NCBI GenBank assembly: GCA_022393335.1
Contig: JAJEKB010021019.1
Coordinates: 1,203,372 to 1,267,371, forward strand
Direction of reading: 5' to 3'
DNA: 64,000 bases
Source: Macrotrachela quadricornifera
Taxonomy: Eukaryota > Rotifera > Eurotatoria > Philodinida > Philodinidae
Below the pieces are notes generated by a model. That model searched no databases. It saw only the letters and a program-made list of their open reading frames with translations, and was not told the origin of the DNA. Numbering within the stretch: position 1 is the first letter of the stretch; each line of letters begins with the position of its first letter. Of this stretch, positions 47,019-58,871 are shown in pieces. The position numbers and the translations under genes are program-made.

Positions 47019-47927
47019 TATATATATATGTACACTTAATGTATTATAGAATCATTTTTCTCTATCCGAAATTCATTTTTCATCTTTTCAAAATCATTTT
47101 TCCGATGAATAAAATGATTATTCGTATTTGTGATTACAACGTTATTTTCTCAATAGAAGCAAAAATTCATTTTTGACCGAGGAACCTTTTTTCCGCTTGA
47201 AATCCGCATTGCTGTCACCGATGAAGAAGTTGTCCAACCCTCGGATGAAATATCCTCCTTTTCCCTATTTTCGTTCTAACAGTCATTAAAAATATTGATT
47301 CTATGCCACATTTGTGATATATACGATGAAATTACAATTATTCGTAGTGGCTGTCAATACTTTATTGAGGAGATGTTCTCATCAACAACAGCTCTCGTAG
47401 AGAAGAATTTTGGAGCAGATATGAAGCAAGATCTGCTCTAATATTAGAGTTTTTTTTATCAATATCTGTTTGCTACGACGATGCCTAAACTCACGTGCGC
47501 TATTGTCTTGATATGAACAATGTGAATTATACAATGCATTTATATTTGCTATGTTTTAAAAGATATAGTATCCAACGAAGTAAACGAGCAAACTTAGTAC
47601 AACTTTTTACCAAAAAAATCTCGCAGAAATTCTGTAATTCAGTATTCCTTGTTTGTTATATGCCAGAAAGACATATGAGGGCACTTTTTAGTAAAATCTC
47701 CAAAGTTTTTGTCAAATTTTAGTCGCATCCACTTTCAAAAACAGTGAGGAACCATATTTTCATCTATCATATTACAATGCATATTCGTTTTACAAAATAT
47801 TTATACAAAAACTAACTTAGTTTTATATATTGTGCTAATGCGATCTTTTTGATAAATCTATCCGTCAAAATTTTAAAATCATAAACTAAAACTGATTATT
47901 TTCAAAAATGTTTTTCGAAACGAACGT
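47019..47927. other. Spacer, nothing supported
   Basis: Starts with a TA microsatellite (47018-47030). No gene seen. Confidence 0.4.
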
Positions 47928-48291
47928 ACGCTAAATGCTCGATAGTTCATCCATTTTAAAGAATTTCGTTTTATCTAAAACAGATGGGTTGCTCAAAGTG
48001 GTAGTTTAGTTTTTTAGTAGGGATTTTTCTTCTGTCTGACGTGTCAAATAGGTGAGGAATACTCGCCTAAGAGTTCTAATGAGTGCTTTACTACATCACC
48101 TTCAGGCATAGTAACGTGTCTAAACTATTACAGTGATTTTTTACGTTAAAACACTGTATCCTCCTTTCTCCTCCTTTTTCAAAATCAATCCTCCAAAATT
48201 TTTTTTTGAAAATCCTCCTCGTTCCTCGTTTTTCTAAAATGGTCGTTCACATGCCAGTTATTTGTCGAAATTTACCTTCAATATGTTCACA

Positions 48292-49107
48292 TCATTTTTT
48301 AATTACTATTTTTGCTTTTTCAGGAGATTCAATTTTTGGTTTACATTCGATGAGTATCGGTGGTAGATGTTGCTCAACAGCATATTGCAATGTGTGCTGA
48401 GTAATCAAGCTATTGTCATTGATGTTTAGACGTTTGTTGAAATGCTCTTTCCTGGATTCGTTCGGCTGTATAGATGGTAAGTCATTTAAATCAGTATCTG
48501 ATTCACTTGTCGTTTCATTTTTTCTGTTCTTGTTTGAAATCGTCGTGTTTTGTTGATTCATATTGATGTTGCCATCTTTCTTATTCATGTTCATTTTGCT
48601 TTTGGTATTTATAAATGTCCCTCCACCAATGCTTTCAGTGATGTTTGTTTGGTATGTTTGTTTTTTATTATCACCTTTGTATTCATTGTTGTTATTGTTA
48701 CTTTGTTTTAGGTTTTTTGGTATACGTTTGGCACCCTTTGATACATATTTAAATTGGTTGTCATCCTCAATATCTTGGTTGTTGTTGTATTCGTCGATTT
48801 GGTTGGTTGATGTAAGTTGTCTTTTAAATGTGTGCCTGTCAGGATCTTCACTGTATTCATTGCTTGTTCTTCTTACATCGTATTCAAACAATTGTTCTTG
48901 AGCTTTTCGACGTTGTATCATTTCTTGTATAATTTGATCATTATTGTCACATATTATATCTTTTTCTTTTTTTATCTTGTGTTCGTCGCTCACGGTGTTG
49001 GTTGCTTCGTGAGGACATTTGGTTTTGCTTTTAACTTTTATTTCACTTTTGTTTGTTGTGCTTTTGGTGTTGATGAGCGTATTTTGTGAACGTGTATATA
49101 TTACCAA
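48292..49107 (-). CDS. Asn-rich open frame, LINE ORF1-like (left unit)
   Basis: An uninterrupted minus-strand frame of about 271 codons; no ATG opens it (its first in-frame ATG is at 48921), so the true start is unknown. Composition is rich in Asn, Lys, Glu and Thr (KQSNNNNNEYKGDNKKQ), typical of a disordered region. The C-terminal QYAVEQHLPPILIECKPKI resembles the (Y/F)AVE..LPPI.IEC.P motif I associate with ORF1-type proteins of bdelloid retrotransposons, and after the stop the next codons (CEHIEGKFRQI) still look like the same protein, so the stop at 48292 is probably a mutation. No reverse transcriptase is nearby. Alternative: an ordinary disordered host protein. Confidence 0.4.
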   Translation of the reverse strand: MVIYTRSQNTLINTKSTTNKSEIKVKSKTKCPHEATNTVSDEHKIKKEKDIICDNNDQIIQEMIQRRKAQEQLFEYDVRRTSNEYSEDPDRHTFKRQLTSTNQIDEYNNNQDIEDDNQFKYVSKGAKRIPKNLKQSNNNNNEYKGDNKKQTYQTNITESIGGGTFINTKSKMNMNKKDGNINMNQQNTTISNKNRKNETTSESDTDLNDLPSIQPNESRKEHFNKRLNINDNSLITQHTLQYAVEQHLPPILIECKPKIESPEKAKIVIKK

Positions 49108-49199
49108 TATAACAATAATTAAAAGTATAAATATATTAATATTATTTAATTGTAATTAATTAATTAATTATATTGCGTTATGGGCGATACATTTTGTAA

Positions 49200-50600
49200 T
49201 CGTACATATAGAGAAAGAGAACGATATGCATCTTAGTCTCACAACGCGAGCAAGAGAAGTGATTAATAATAAGTTCTTCTTTCTTTGTCTGTATGATTAG
49301 TATATTGTTTTGACCATCCATTTTTAATCAATGTTTCCGGTTCTTCCGCAGTGTCAAATGTTGTATCTTTGAATCAAAACTTTGTTCGTGTTTTTTTACC
49401 AACGTTCTTGACTCTTTCCGTTGAGTCGTTTTTTTCAATAATATCCTCGTCCAATGCATCACTTTCATATTGACTGACTTGTGTTACTTCACTTTGGGAA
49501 TTCACTAACTGACTCGCTTGATGATAATATAATATCAAAATTTGCGAGTTTATATAGGCATTCGATTGTATCTGGATGTGGTAATATCCCTTTGCATTAG
49601 AAAAAAAAACCAAAAGAAGAAAAACTCGTCTCTGAAAAGAACGAGGAAAACTCAAACAGATAGTATTTTGGACAGACGTAAAAGTTACAGTACGAAAAAA
49701 TGTATATCCTCTATTATCTGTTAGTATAGAAAAAGAAAAGCAGACCATTTTTGCACAGATTTATATTTTTTTACTTTTCATTTCATTTTATCTACTGATC
49801 GTTTAAATTTTATTATCGACCTATCAAATTAATTACTGACCATTCAATAATTCTACCGAGTTTTGAATTTTTTGTTTTACTGGCCGTTTCATTTATTCTA
49901 CTGACCACTTAAATGACATCCAAATATTTTTATTATTTGTTCTGAGGGAAGATCATTTAAAAGTTGGATTTTTCTCGTTGTTTTCGATTAAAAGCGTATG
50001 ATTTTCATCTGATTTTATCCCATTTTTTTTTATATGGGAAAAATCAGTAACTGTTTAGTATGGGTCTCGATTCAGAGTTAATCTATTTATTACAATTTTT
50101 TTTTATACCTTTACTTTTTTCATCTTTCTTCAAATATATCTAAAACAATTTTGAAAAATTTTTAAATACTGTCTTTTAATTAAAAAAAAATTTAATCGCA
50201 TGGATAATGAAAAAGAAATTTTCAAAATATTATAAGAGCACAATTTTTTATTGCGCACTTGTTATTTTCGTTGGATGAATGCAATATCATAATTAAATGT
50301 AACTTATTACTAATATAATTCAAACAAATGAATGATGTATTTTACTTTATTTATACATTCATTATTAATTCTTGTTTATATTTCTTTCCCTTTACAATTT
50401 TCTCTTTTTCAATTAAATATACTAAATGGAGAAAATACTTAAATATTGTATACAAAGTTTTAATCATACACACACAAGATCAAGTTAAACTTTTATCAAA
50501 ATAACTGTTTCTCTTATTCAATATAAATATATCATACAAATTCTTTCTTTGTTCACAAATAGTAAACAGTCTGTTGATTGTGAATCAATTTTATAAATTT
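49200..50600. other. Non-coding part of the left tandem unit
   Basis: The 124-codon minus frame at 49374-49748 is not preserved in the right unit because an A-run is two bases shorter there (49601 region), so I do not call it. Its C-terminal stretch (QYESDALDEDIIEKNDSTER) is conserved in both units. Confidence 0.4.
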
Positions 50601-50604
50601 TATT

Positions 50605-50701
50605 TATCAGATTACAAAAAGCATAATATGTATAAACTAAATGAATATTAAAAATATCCCATCTATTATTTAATAATGTTATAGAGGATACCATGCAGCA
50701 G
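50605..50701 (-). pseudogene. 3' tail of a third FMO gene, cut by the assembly gap
   Basis: The 3' flank and last codons (CTGCTGCATGGTATCCTCTA then TAA at 50689-50691, encoding the AAWYPL end) match FMO copies 1 and 2. The rest would lie in the N run. Whether the gene is whole cannot be seen; it is a fragment in this assembly rather than a proven pseudogene. Confidence 0.8.
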
Positions 50702-51101
50702 NNNNNNNNNNNNNNNNNNNNNNNNNNNNNNNNNNNNNNNNNNNNNNNNNNNNNNNNNNNNNNNNNNNNNNNNNNNNNNNNNNNNNNNNNNNNNNNNNNN
50801 NNNNNNNNNNNNNNNNNNNNNNNNNNNNNNNNNNNNNNNNNNNNNNNNNNNNNNNNNNNNNNNNNNNNNNNNNNNNNNNNNNNNNNNNNNNNNNNNNNNN
50901 NNNNNNNNNNNNNNNNNNNNNNNNNNNNNNNNNNNNNNNNNNNNNNNNNNNNNNNNNNNNNNNNNNNNNNNNNNNNNNNNNNNNNNNNNNNNNNNNNNNN
51001 NNNNNNNNNNNNNNNNNNNNNNNNNNNNNNNNNNNNNNNNNNNNNNNNNNNNNNNNNNNNNNNNNNNNNNNNNNNNNNNNNNNNNNNNNNNNNNNNNNNN
51101 N
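50702..51101. other. Assembly gap, 400 N
   Basis: Exactly 400 Ns, probably a placeholder size. By comparison with the right unit, at least about 1.65 kb of FMO coding sequence should follow 50701, so the true gap is probably larger. Confidence 0.95.
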
Positions 51102-51170
51102 TAAGTGTTAAGTAAAATACTTTAATTAAGTGGCTTAATTAAGTTGAATTAAATAAAATGACCCACCCCT

Positions 51171-53790
51171 ACGCTAAATGCTCGATAGTTCATCCATTTT
51201 AAAGAATTTCGTTTTATCCAAAACAGATGGGTTGCTCAAAGTGTTAGTTTAGTTTTTTAGTAGGGATTTTTCTTCTGTCTGACGTGTCAAATAGGTAAGG
51301 AATACTCGACTAAGAGTTCTGATGAGTGCTTTACTTCATCACCTTCAGGCATAGTAACGTGTCTAAACTATTACAGTGATTTTTTACGTTAAAACACTGT
51401 ATCCTCCTTTCTCTAAAATGGTCGTTGACATGCCAGTTATTTGTCGAAATTTACCTTCAATATGTTCACATCATTTTTTAATTACTTTTTTTGCTTTTTC
51501 AGGAGATTCAATTTTTGGTTTACATTCGATGAGTATCGGTGGTAGATGTTGTTCAACAGCATATCGCAATGCGTGCTGAGTAATCAAACTATTGTCATTG
51601 ATGTTTAGACGTTTGTTAAAATGCTCTTTCCTGGATTCGATCGACTGTATAGATGGTAAGTCATTTAAATCAGTATCTGATTCACTTGTCATTTCATTTT
51701 TTCTGTTCTTGTTTAAAATTGTCGTGTTTTGTTGATTCATATTGATGTTCTCATCTTTCTTATTCATGTTCATTTTGCTTTTGGTATTTATAAATGTCCC
51801 TCCACCAATGCTTTCAGTGATGTTTGTTTTTTATTATCACCTTTGTATTCATTGTTGTTATTGTTACTTTGTTTTAGGTTTTTTGGTATACGTTTGGCAC
51901 CTTTTGATACATATTTAAATTGGTTGTCATCCTCAATATCTTGGTTGGTTGATGTAAGTTGTCTTTTAAATGTGTGCCTCTCAGGATCTTCACTGTATTC
52001 AATGCTTGTTCTTCTTACACCATATTCAAACAAATGTTCGTGAGCTTTTCGACGTTATATCATTTCTTGTATAATTTGATCGTTATTGTCACATATTATA
52101 TATTTTTCTTTTTCATATTGTGTTCGTCGCTCACGGTGTTGGTTGCTTCGTGAGGACATTTGTTTTTGCTTTTAACTTTTATTTTACTTTTATTTGTTGT
52201 GCTTTTAGTGTTGATGAGCATATTTTGTGAGCGTGTATATATTATCAATATAACAATAATTAAAAGTATTACTATATTAATATTATTTAATTGTAATGAA
52301 TTAATTATATTGGGTTATGGGCGATACATTTTGTAATCGTACATATAGAGAAAGAAAACGATATGCGTCTTAGTCTCACAACGCGAGCAGGAGAAGTGGT
52401 CAATAATAAATTCTCCTTTCTTTTTCTGTATGATTAGTATAATGTTTTGACCATCCGTTTTTAATCAATGTTTCCGATTCTTCCGCAGTGTCAAATGTTG
52501 TATCTTTGAATCAAAACTTTGTTCGTGTTTTTTTACCAACGTTCTTGACTCTTTCCGTTGAGTCGTTTTTTTCAATAATATCCTCGTCCAATGCATCACT
52601 TTCATATTGACTGACTTGTGTTACTTCACTTTGGGAATTCACTAACTGACTCGCTTGATGATAATATAATATCAAAATTTGCGAGTTTATATAGGCATTC
52701 GATTGTATCTGGATGTGGTAATATCCCTTTGCATTAGAAAAAAACCAAAAGAAGAAAAACTCTTCTCTGAAAAGAACGAGGAAGACTCAAACAGATAGTA
52801 TTTTGGACAGACATAAAAGTTACAGAACGAAAAAATGTATATCCTCTATCATCTGTTAGTATAGAAAAAGAAAAGCAGACCATTTTTGCACAGATTTATA
52901 ATTTTTTACTTTTCATTTCATTTTATCTACTGATCGTTTAAATTTTATTATCGACCTATCAAATTAATTACTGATCATTTCAATTATTCTACTGACCACT
53001 TAAATGACACCCAAATATTTTTATTATTTGTTCTGAGGGAAAATCATTTAAAAGTTGGATTTTTTCAGTTGTTTTCGATTAAAAGCATATGATTTTCATC
53101 TGATTTTATCCTACTTTTTTTATATGGGAAAAATCAGCAACTGTTTAATATGAGTCTCGATTCAGAGTTAATCTATTTATTACAATTTTTTTTATACCTT
53201 CACTTTTTCCATCTTTCTTCAAATATATTTAAAACAATTTTGAAAAATTTTTAAATACTGTCTTTTAATTAAAAAAAATTTTAATCGCATAGATAATGAC
53301 AAAGAAATTTTTAAAATATTACAAGAGCACAATTTTTTATTGCGCACTTGTTATTTTCGTTGGATGCATACAATGTCATAATTAAATGTAACTTATTACT
53401 AATATAATTCAAACAAATGAATGATGTATTTTACTTTATTTATACATTCATCATTAATTCTTGTTTATATTTCTTTCCCTTTACAATTTTCTCTTTTTCA
53501 ATTAAATATACTAAATGGAGAAAATACTTAAATATTGTATACAAAGTTTTAATCATACACACACAAGATCATGTTAAACTTTTATCAAAATAACTGTTTC
53601 TCTTATTTAATATAAATATATCATACAAATTCTTTCTTTGTTCACAAATAGTAAACAGTCTATTGATTGTGAATCAATTTTATAAATTTTATTTATCAGA
53701 TTACAAAAAGTATAATATGTATAAACTAAATGAATATTAAAAATATCCAATCTATTATTTAATAATGTTATAGAGGATACCATGCAGCAG
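51171..53790. repeat. Tandem duplication, right unit
   Basis: Direct copy of 47928-50701. It runs without a break into the intact FMO gene at 53768, showing what the left unit should contain beyond the gap. Confidence 0.85.
51471..52200 (-). pseudogene. Second copy of the Asn-rich LINE ORF1-like frame, broken
   Basis: Same protein as 48292-49107, but a 13-bp deletion near 51826 (one GGTATGTTTGTTT copy lost) shifts the frame and a G-to-A change near 52056 creates a stop in the EMIQ region. Remaining open pieces are 51471-51773 and 51788-52033. Since one copy decays freely, the frame is probably not under strong selection. Confidence 0.55.
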
Positions 53791-55447
53791 GTTTACATGA
53801 TTCAATACCAAAAACTAACCAAAAAAACGCATAACAAATTAACATAATAAAATATAAAATATTTGGTTGTTTAACCCATTTAGCTTTTAAAATAATATTT
53901 TTTGCTTGTTCTGGTTTAGCATGTGGACCAGTTAAACGATATTGTGCATTTAATAAAGGTCCACACATTAATTTTATCCATAATTTTGGTTCTGTAAAAA
54001 AAATTCTTGTAAAATTTGGTCGACATCCAATTGTTCTTGCTAAATCATCTGAATAAATTAAATAATCAGTTAAATTAGTAAGACGATTAACTCGATAAGG
54101 TGTTAATTGCCATTCTAAATATTTAACATATTTTTCAGTTTGTTTTACCATATCTGATTTAGATGGTAATTTTAATTTATTTGAACATAATAAAGCAAAC
54201 CATCGTGCTTGTAATTCCATTAATGGTGGAATAGCACCTAATGCAGGTCGAGCAAAACCAATCCAAAAGATTTCATCACCAATATCTGGATGTACACAAT
54301 GTTTATATAAATTATGTGAAATTTTCGATTCATTTGCAATTCTTTTTAAATCTGAATCAGCTTCATTACTTTGTTCAATAAATGGAAATGAATTTTTAAA
54401 TCCAGTGCAACATATTATTTCATCAACATATTCTTCTGTATTATCTTCAAATATAATTGAATGTTCTTTTAATTCTTTTATTCCTGCTTTTCTTTTACAT
54501 TTATCTTTATATTTAACTAATGCTTCAACTAAATTTGAATTTTTTGTTCCATATGTATTAAAAACATTACTTGTTTTTATTTGTTTTAAATTCATATATA
54601 TTCCAGCTCTTCTTATTAAATCATATTCAGTTGATTGACCTTTTTGATAAATAAGACATTTTAAATATGATTTTATTAAACTATTAATCATATCAACATA
54701 TGTATGTAAAATACCATAGGCACGTGGAATTGAATGATGAACACGTGATGTATCTAAATCAGCTGGACCAAATCGATCACCATGAATATATCGTGGAACA
54801 ATAAATCCATGATCATTTCTTATTGATAAATAAGCTTTTTTTCCTAATTTTGCAGCAGCTAATATCATATCACTAGCTGATTCTCCACTACCAACAATAC
54901 AAACATGTTTATCATTAAATTCTTCATAAAATTTTATATCTTTTAAATGTCTAATTTTTCCTTGAAATAAATTTTCATTTTTTAAATTTGGCATACTTAT
55001 ATTTCCAAATACACCTGTACATATTGCAATACGATCAAATGAATATATTTCTTTATCATTATCAACACGAATTTTCCATTTATTATCTAAAGAATCTTTC
55101 CATAATGATTTAACTTCAGTTTGAAATTTATAAAATTCTTTTAAATGAAAATGTTCAGCATAATCATTTAAATATTCTGAATATTCAATAAATGATAACA
55201 TTCGTGGTTTTTCTAATATACTTTTATCATTTCCAATAAAATCACCAAACATTGTTAATAAATGACTTGATACAAATATTCCTTCTTGATAGGCTTGTCT
55301 ATATAAACCACCAATACAATCAGATTTTTCAAAAACAACGCATTGATGTCCTTCAGCAGTTAATTCTTTTAATGTAACTAAACCACTACAACCACCTCCA
55401 ATTATTCCAATATCAACCTTTCGATAATCATCATTCATTTTTGTCAT
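53768..55447 (-). CDS. Flavin-containing monooxygenase-like protein (copy 2)
   Basis: 559 residues from ATG 55447 (or 556 from ATG 55438, the start shared with copy 1). Motifs: GGGCSG 17-22 (FAD), GGL 46-48, ICTGVFGNISMP 142-153, F161-Q-G163 with H167 (FMO signature), GSGESA 186-191 (NADPH), and a C-terminal hydrophobic segment around 530-549 likely to sit in the ER membrane. Compared with copy 1 I count 14 amino-acid differences: 13 lie before residue 180 and one (Ile/Val 295) in the remaining 380. Copy 2 has the canonical GGL, so it looks the more functional of the two. It is divergently arranged with the P450-like gene at 58872. Confidence 0.88.
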   Translation of the reverse strand: MTKMNDDYRKVDIGIIGGGCSGLVTLKELTAEGHQCVVFEKSDCIGGLYRQAYQEGIFVSSHLLTMFGDFIGNDKSILEKPRMLSFIEYSEYLNDYAEHFHLKEFYKFQTEVKSLWKDSLDNKWKIRVDNDKEIYSFDRIAICTGVFGNISMPNLKNENLFQGKIRHLKDIKFYEEFNDKHVCIVGSGESASDMILAAAKLGKKAYLSIRNDHGFIVPRYIHGDRFGPADLDTSRVHHSIPRAYGILHTYVDMINSLIKSYLKCLIYQKGQSTEYDLIRRAGIYMNLKQIKTSNVFNTYGTKNSNLVEALVKYKDKCKRKAGIKELKEHSIIFEDNTEEYVDEIICCTGFKNSFPFIEQSNEADSDLKRIANESKISHNLYKHCVHPDIGDEIFWIGFARPALGAIPPLMELQARWFALLCSNKLKLPSKSDMVKQTEKYVKYLEWQLTPYRVNRLTNLTDYLIYSDDLARTIGCRPNFTRIFFTEPKLWIKLMCGPLLNAQYRLTGPHAKPEQAKNIILKAKWVKQPNILYFIMLICYAFFWLVFGIESCKPAAWYPL

Positions 55448-56348
55448 TTTCTAAAAACTAAAAAGAAAAACAATGAATACAAATTTTTATTATATCATTT
55501 CAATTTATAAAGAAGTTCTTTGTTCTTTCTTTTTTTTTAAATGTCAATCTTTACTACTCTATCTCATTTTATATGGATATAATCTTAACATTTAAGAAAA
55601 GATTAAATTTTATCTATATATCTCGATAATAATCTAATAAGTCCTTCAAATTCATTTTTATTACCATTCATTGGTAACAATTTATATGTTATATATCAAT
55701 AAAAAAATATTTATTTCTTATGAGAAAATCTTTTCTTTATTTGAACTCTGTGTATAATTGTATATTTCAATCAGATATAAAATGATGAAATTGTGTCTAC
55801 AAATAATTTTACTTATGCGTAGGATATTGAAAATTTCAATTTGAAAGAATATATTTTTTTCACAATATATTATATTTTTAAAATAACATAAGATTCTCGC
55901 ATCTTACTCTCGATACAAGTGATTTTTGAAAATGCAATATTTTGTGAAGAAAATATTCTTTCGAATGAGCTTTATTAATCACGATTATGTATTAAAAAAA
56001 TTGTCATACTTAGTTATATATTGGTAACAATGATCTCTTTTCTTTTATCCATGTTTCTCGATCGTCTTTCTGACATATATTAAAAAGATGGTTGATAAAG
56101 ATAAATGAAAGAAAAAAGACTACACTTAACAACATATTATCTAATATGACCTCCTTTGTTAAATCATCACTTTATTCAAAATTATTACTGACCGATAGTT
56201 CAACAGTATGTGTAGCCACAAAAAAAAATGCCTTTTATACAAATAGTGCAAATACGAGGAGAAGAAAAGAGAGTGATATCAAACAAGTTATACAAATAAA
56301 AACGATAAATGCCTGGATACGTAGAAGTGTAACACATACATATATATA
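55448..56348. other. 5' flank of FMO copy 2
   Basis: Homologous in blocks to 32880-33260. Non-coding. The 134-codon frame beginning 56092 runs into the foldback element and is not convincing. Confidence 0.4.
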
Positions 56349-56855
56349 TGTTGTGGTCAAAATTGGAATCTGGTCAGATTCGGAATTTGACCGGACAGAA
56401 TTGGAATTCCAGTTTCGTCCGGACAAAAATGGAATATTGTTAAAGTGGAATATGAAACTTGATGAAAAACTAGCAACAAAAATTGGAATAAGATAAAGAC
56501 TGATGGTGAGAGTGAGGAAGAAGGTCTAAATGAGAGTGATAAGTTTTGAGTGTGTCCGTTAAAGTTGCAGATGGAGTTAACGTGAATAATCGTGGAAAAC
56601 CTTAGTCTTCGTTAAAATCTCATTGTCTATGAGAACTCCTTCATTCTCATCGAGACTAACCATCATACCCTCATTTAGTTCTTCTCCCTCACTCGCACCA
56701 TCACTCTGGATCTTGTTCCCATTCTTCTTACTGGTTTTTCAATAAGTTTTATATTCCACTCTAACAATATTCCAATTTTGTCCGGACAAAACTGGAATTC
56801 CAATTTTGTCTGGTTAAATTCCGAATTTGACCGAATTCCAATTTTGGCCACAACA
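56349..56855. mobile_element. Foldback element built on GTCCGGACAAAA
   Basis: The ends are TGTTGTGGTCAAAATTGG (56349) and CCAATTTTGGCCACAACA (56855). The arms of about 210 bp share TGGAATTCCAGTTT, GTCCGGACAAAA and TGGAATATTGTTA and continue nearly to the centre (about 56600). The flanks on both sides are TA-rich. I do not see it at the corresponding place in block 1 (32860-34574), so it probably inserted after the duplication. Confidence 0.75.
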
Positions 56856-58871
56856 TATATATACGTGCGTGGGTACAGAAAAGAAAAAGAACTATATAGA
56901 ATAACATAGATTACAGATACAAACGAAAGAAAAAAAATATCATATAATAATAGAATAAATGAATGATTGACCGTGTGATATATGGTAAACCAAATGGTCA
57001 ATAGATGACAATCTTTTTTTTTTTATACATGAGTGTGGTCAACAAGCATCATGAATAAGGCTCGTTGAAATTTTGTATTGAAATATTCTCACTCAATTTT
57101 ATGATATATATTGTACTTTAGACTAAAACTAGTATAAAAAGAGTTAAAGATATTTAGTTTTCTGAAGTGTTTCATATATTATTGAGATCCATTTTATGCA
57201 CAATCTTAAGGATATTGGATTAAGGGTGCAGATGAAGTTTAATATATATTGTTGATAGTGTAAATGAAATCGAAAGTGATAATGATTATTTCCTAATCAA
57301 ACTGAGGAATCTTTATAGGAAAAGAAATAATTTCGATAGTTCCAAAACTATAGTAAAAATATGTATCATACAATTCCTGCAGGATTGAAATGTGAAACAC
57401 GATATACTTATTGTTACTAATTCTCCAAAAAAGTTGTATTTTTATGTATATCCGGATATACTTTGGTATTATTCCTTACTTTAGAACATTGAACTTCAAC
57501 AAAGAAATATTTCAGCCATAGTTTAACTATACTTTGATTATATATGACTTCTAACAGTATTTCGAAGATGTCTACCGTTCATGGTCTGTGAAGGGTATGG
57601 AGGATTGTAACTCCAAATTTCTAATCCTGTATACCTCAACACTCTCTTACAGATTACGTTTCACAAAATATCAAAGCAAAGATCTGTGGCCAATCGTCAA
57701 CATAAATAACATTATAGTTTAAAGACCCAATCAATGATCAATGCAATAAAATTTAAAATGTTTTTTGAAATTAAATCTCATCATAAACATCTTCATCATA
57801 TATTGATCATTATCCAGTTAAAAGGAAATTTTTCGAGAATGATTTCTGTGGAACATATTTATCATGAAAGACTATTTCTCAGGGATATTTTATACAAAGA
57901 ACTTTTGTTTTTCAAAGACCAAGATTCAAGGACATTTTTTGAATGTATTCTTTTCTTCTTTTACGTAATATAATGACAAAATTAAAGAACAAAAACAACT
58001 CAAGGACGATATTTCAATTATACTGCGCACATCAGATAACAAATGTTTTATTTATCTTATAATAATGATGTGAATATTCGTCTAGTTAAATTAGAAAAAA
58101 AAACTAACTATTAAAATTTCATTAATCAATTCTCAACTTTCAGGCCATCGTATAGTAAGATTCATCGATGTATTCCATTGCCTTGAAAAATTAATAAAAA
58201 ATATTTTTCATGTTAAAGATAACAAAACTATGAAATGTATTGACAGAATGCTTTTAAAAAAAAGAACGAAATTTATTATATTTCAAAATATAACTTAAGT
58301 AAATGTATCTCAAAAAAAAGATTAATAATAAAAGGCTTACCTTCAGTAATATTTAATAAAAAAAAAAAATTTTTTTTTAATTAATATTGTACTAAAATAT
58401 TCTTAGACATTTTATATGGACCAATGTAGTACTTTAATATTTTATTTGTTACCTTTGCTTCTTGCTCCTTTCATTACAAGATAAGAAAAATTGTGCATGG
58501 TCATCGATTTTCACTCTAAAAAGAGGATAATTTTATTATTTTTGCGTCATCGCTTTCTACCAACGTTTTCGTATTTTAATTCGTCATCATCGTCATCATG
58601 ACATTGAAATATTTTTTTAAAAATATAGCGTATTCTTATCTAAATATGATTCAATTTGTCAACATACTGTCTTTATATATATTAGTGCATAGATTTTATT
58701 CAATAGAATCATTTACACAATAAATTCGAAGAATATAAATGCAGGTATTTATCTTAATTTAAATTTTTTCTCTATATGTACAAAAACAAAACTATATTAT
58801 GCAATAATTTCTCATCTAATTCTATATCATCCATTATTTAATTAATATTGATATACTTTTAATTTTAGAGT
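56856..58871. other. Divergent intergenic region upstream of the P450-like gene
   Basis: Blocks match 33390-34570 of block 1. A splice acceptor (TTTTAATTTTAG ending 58868) directly precedes the P450 ATG and is conserved in block 1, implying an upstream non-coding exon. The A/T homopolymer at 58360-58380 is low complexity. Confidence 0.45.

Larger units (their letters stand above)
47928..50701. repeat. Tandem duplication, left unit (ends in FMO tail at the gap)
   Basis: 47928-50701 and 51171-53790 are near-identical direct copies beginning at ACGCTAAATGCTCGATAG and both ending in the 3' end of an FMO gene (GGATACCATGCAGCAG). Small indels distinguish them. Confidence 0.85.

Noticed and set aside
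49374..49748. 124-codon minus-strand frame
   Set aside because: The frame is not kept in the duplicate unit because of an A-run length difference, and its N-terminal half has no coding character.
56092..56496. 134-codon plus-strand frame
   Set aside because: Its second half is the left arm of a foldback element and its first half has no homologue in the duplicate block.
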